From Acidimicrobiales bacterium (lineage in GTDB: Bacteria; Actinomycetota; Acidimicrobiia; Acidimicrobiales; Aldehydirespiratoraceae), in contig JAVJSI010000011.1 in assembly GCA_040219515.1 (NCBI GenBank), forward strand, positions 156,130 to 220,129: a DNA stretch of 64,000 nucleotides, read 5' to 3'. Each line of letters opens with the position of its first letter. The stretch's first letter is position 1. This document shows, in pieces, positions 62,349 to 64,000 of the stretch. Position numbers and translations under genes: made by a program. The notes under the pieces are model-generated. The model ran no database searches. It worked only from the letters and a program-made list of their open reading frames with translations, and was not told the DNA's origin.

Positions 62349-62393
62349 GCGGCGTGGGCCAAACGTGAAAGGGGCCGAATGGCCCGAACGCGG

Positions 62394-62420
62394 GACGGGA
62401 GCCCCCGGGGGGCTCCCGTC
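62394..62420. terminator. Perfect 12-bp stem-loop after hppA
   Basis: GACGGGAGCCCC, loop CGG, GGGGCTCCCGTC lies 35 bases downstream of the hppA stop. There is no T-run, which is common for actinobacterial stem-only terminators. Confidence 0.75.
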
Positions 62421-62454
62421 CGGTGGATCAGATCGGTTCGTCGGGCCGGTCGGC

Positions 62455-64000
62455 TCAGACGAAGGCGCTGGCGAACACCAACGAGACGATGGTCATCACC
62501 TTGAGGAGGATGTTCATCGCCGGGCCCGCGGTGTCCTTGAACGGATCACCGACGGTGTCGCCGACCACGGCGGCCTTGTGCTGCTCGCTGCCCTTGCCAC
62601 CATGGGCGCCGGCCTCGATGTACTTCTTGGCGTTGTCCCACGCGCCACCGGCGTTGGCCATGAAGATGGCGAGCGCGAAGCCCGTCACCAGCGCGCCGGC
62701 GAGGAGACCACCAAGGGCATCGACGTCGATGAAGCCGACGGCGAGTGGGACGACCACGGCGAGGGCACCGGGGATGATCATCTCCTTGAGTGAGGCGTCG
62801 GTCGAGATCGCCACGCAACGGGCGGAGTCGGGCACGACGCCCTCCTTGCCCTCACGCAGGCCCGGGATCTCCCGGAACTGTCGACGAACCTCTTCGATCA
62901 TGACACCGGCAGCGCGACCGACGGCGTCGATCGTGAGGGCCGCGAACAGGAACGGCAGACCGGCGCCGAGGAACAGGCCGATGAAAACGTCGACCTCGCC
63001 GATGTCGAGGTTGAGCGTGCCGCCCTCCTGCAGGACCGCGAATTCGAAGCTCTTGAACAGCGCCAGTGCGGTGAGCGCCGCCGAGCCGACGGCGAAGCCC
63101 TTGGCGATTGCCGCGGTGGTGTTGCCGAGGGAGTCGAGCGCATCGGTCACTTCACGCACGGACGGGTCGAGCCCGGCCATTTCGGCAATGCCGCCGGCGT
63201 TGTCGGCGATCGGGCCATAGGCGTCGACCGAAACAACCACGCCGGTGGTGGCCAACATGCCGATGGCGGCTACCGCGATGCCGTAGATGCCGCCACCGTC
63301 ACCGAGGGTCAATTCGCCGCCCCAGTAGGCGATGCCCACACCGGCAAGGATCAACACGACCGAAGTAGCGACCGAGATCATGCCAGCACTGATGCCCGAG
63401 AGGATCGTCGTGGCAGGACCGGTCTCGGTCTGCGCGGCGATCTTCTTGACCGGGCCGAAGTGATCGGAGGTGTAGTACTCGGCGGTCTTGCCGAGTGCCC
63501 AACCGATGACGAGGCCGCCGATCACGCTGATCGCAAGACCGATCGGATTGCCGTCGGCGGTATCGGCGATGTCACCGAACATCCAGTACGCAACACCGAT
63601 CGTTCCCACGATCGTGATTCCCATGGCCACGTTGGTGCCCATGTGCAGCGCCTTGCTGAGCGCCTTGCTGTCGGTGCTGTCGCCGCCCTTCACCAGGAAG
63701 GATCCGATGATCGAGGCGACCATGCCCACGAAGGCGATCGCCATCGGGAACACGAGGAACTCGATGATGCCGGCGTTGTCCGCGTCGGCAGCCGCCAGGC
63801 CGCCACCCGCGAAGGCGGTGAGAGCAACCGGGGCGATGATCGATCCGGCGTAGGACTCGAAGAGGTCGGCGCCCATGCCGGCGACGTCGCCGACGTTGTC
63901 GCCGACGTTGTCGGCGATCGTGGCCGGGTTGCGAGGATCGTCTTCCGGAATGCCCGCTTCGACCTTGCCGACGAGGTCGGCGCCGACGTCAGCGGCCTTG
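62455..64000 (-). CDS. hppA: Membrane-bound ion-translocating pyrophosphatase, partial
   Basis: The C-terminal 515 or so residues of an H+ (or Na+)-pumping pyrophosphatase; the N-terminus is beyond the window edge. The PPi-binding loop is intact: DVGADLVGKVE, DDPRNPATIADNVGDNVGD, then the catalytic SVDAYGPIADNAGGIAEM and C-terminal GDTVGDPFKDTAGPAMN. The potassium-dependence site reads GNTTAAIAKG, with Ala at the key position, so it is of the K+-dependent class, although the second marker position is Ala instead of the usual Gly. Around 12 helices are visible. It uses PPi from biosynthesis to energise the membrane. Confidence 0.96.
   Translation of the reverse strand, partial: KAADVGADLVGKVEAGIPEDDPRNPATIADNVGDNVGDVAGMGADLFESYAGSIIAPVALTAFAGGGLAAADADNAGIIEFLVFPMAIAFVGMVASIIGSFLVKGGDSTDSKALSKALHMGTNVAMGITIVGTIGVAYWMFGDIADTADGNPIGLAISVIGGLVIGWALGKTAEYYTSDHFGPVKKIAAQTETGPATTILSGISAGMISVATSVVLILAGVGIAYWGGELTLGDGGGIYGIAVAAIGMLATTGVVVSVDAYGPIADNAGGIAEMAGLDPSVREVTDALDSLGNTTAAIAKGFAVGSAALTALALFKSFEFAVLQEGGTLNLDIGEVDVFIGLFLGAGLPFLFAALTIDAVGRAAGVMIEEVRRQFREIPGLREGKEGVVPDSARCVAISTDASLKEMIIPGALAVVVPLAVGFIDVDALGGLLAGALVTGFALAIFMANAGGAWDNAKKYIEAGAHGGKGSEQHKAAVVGDTVGDPFKDTAGPAMNILLKVMTIVSLVFASAFV

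Noticed and set aside
63876..63930. Short tandem repeat (GTCGGCGAC-like units) near the window end
   Set aside because: It encodes the conserved NVGDNVGDV loop of pyrophosphatases, so the repetition is protein-driven.
1..64000. tRNA, rRNA, CRISPR arrays, insertion sequences
   Set aside because: No TPsiC-arm-like GTTCRANYC in a cloverleaf, no regularly spaced repeats, no transposase-like protein was found by eye on either strand.

Overview
The window is GC-rich chromosomal DNA from an actinobacterium. It carries a proteasome ATPase (Mpa/ARC), a fused F420 synthase (FbiC/CofGH), an AftD-like arabinofuranosyltransferase, a conservon (CvnABCD-type) signalling operon, and small actinobacterial families (DUF3052, DUF3073, DUF3151). 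The mix, the SLH/CAP surface protein and the lack of mycolate genes make me favour Acidimicrobiia (Ilumatobacter-like); this is inference. I see no rRNA, tRNA, CRISPR array, insertion sequence or prophage. It reads as ordinary core chromosome with two unexplained RNA-like regions.

Layout. 1-0.9 kb: 5' end of mpa diverging from a ferredoxin gene whose leader carries tandem 12-bp repeats. 1-5 kb (minus): a tRNA-modification cluster, TtuA (tRNA 2-thiolation), a ubiquitin-like sulfur carrier (TtuB/ThiS type) and TrmI (m1A58 methylase), plus small membrane proteins. 4.5-7.2 kb: LON-domain protein, a PBP4-like protein that has lost its catalytic residues, and a TetR regulator. 7.3-12 kb (plus): FIST sensor protein, transketolase, transaldolase. 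12.1-16 kb: a structured leader followed by a SNF2 helicase with no canonical start codon. 16-20 kb: SLH-CAP exported protein, HxlR regulator with a palindromic operator, FbiC. 20-26.6 kb: LOG protein, a Cys-rich protein, a McrB-like AAA ATPase with a nuclease-less McrC-like partner, and a CLC channel. 26.6-31 kb: RNase D, MobA-rhodanese fusion, DUF3151, pyruvate kinase. 31-34 kb: transglutaminase-like protein, glycerophosphodiesterase, lytic transglycosylase.

34.1-34.8 kb: about 600 bases without a credible gene but dense in hairpins, GNRA tetraloops and purines on the plus strand, with a promoter in front and a T-run and stem-loop behind. This is a candidate large structured RNA and the most interesting feature of the window. 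35-45.6 kb: cell-envelope glycan genes (UDP-galactopyranose-mutase-like flavoprotein, three glycosyltransferases, AftD-like giant) and a GGDEF-EAL protein. 45.6-49.6 kb: conservon. 49.7-55.8 kb: glutamate synthase GltBD. 56-62.3 kb: M18 aminopeptidase, a potassium uptake operon (TrkA plus two tandem, unequal TrkH) and 5-formyl-THF cyclo-ligase. 62.4-64 kb: membrane pyrophosphatase, cut by the window edge.

A recurring theme: fourteen start codons lie exactly 6-7 bases after a TANNNT -10 box, and three lie 9 bases after one. This predicts widespread leaderless transcription, and I used it to choose several starts and to support two tiny genes.
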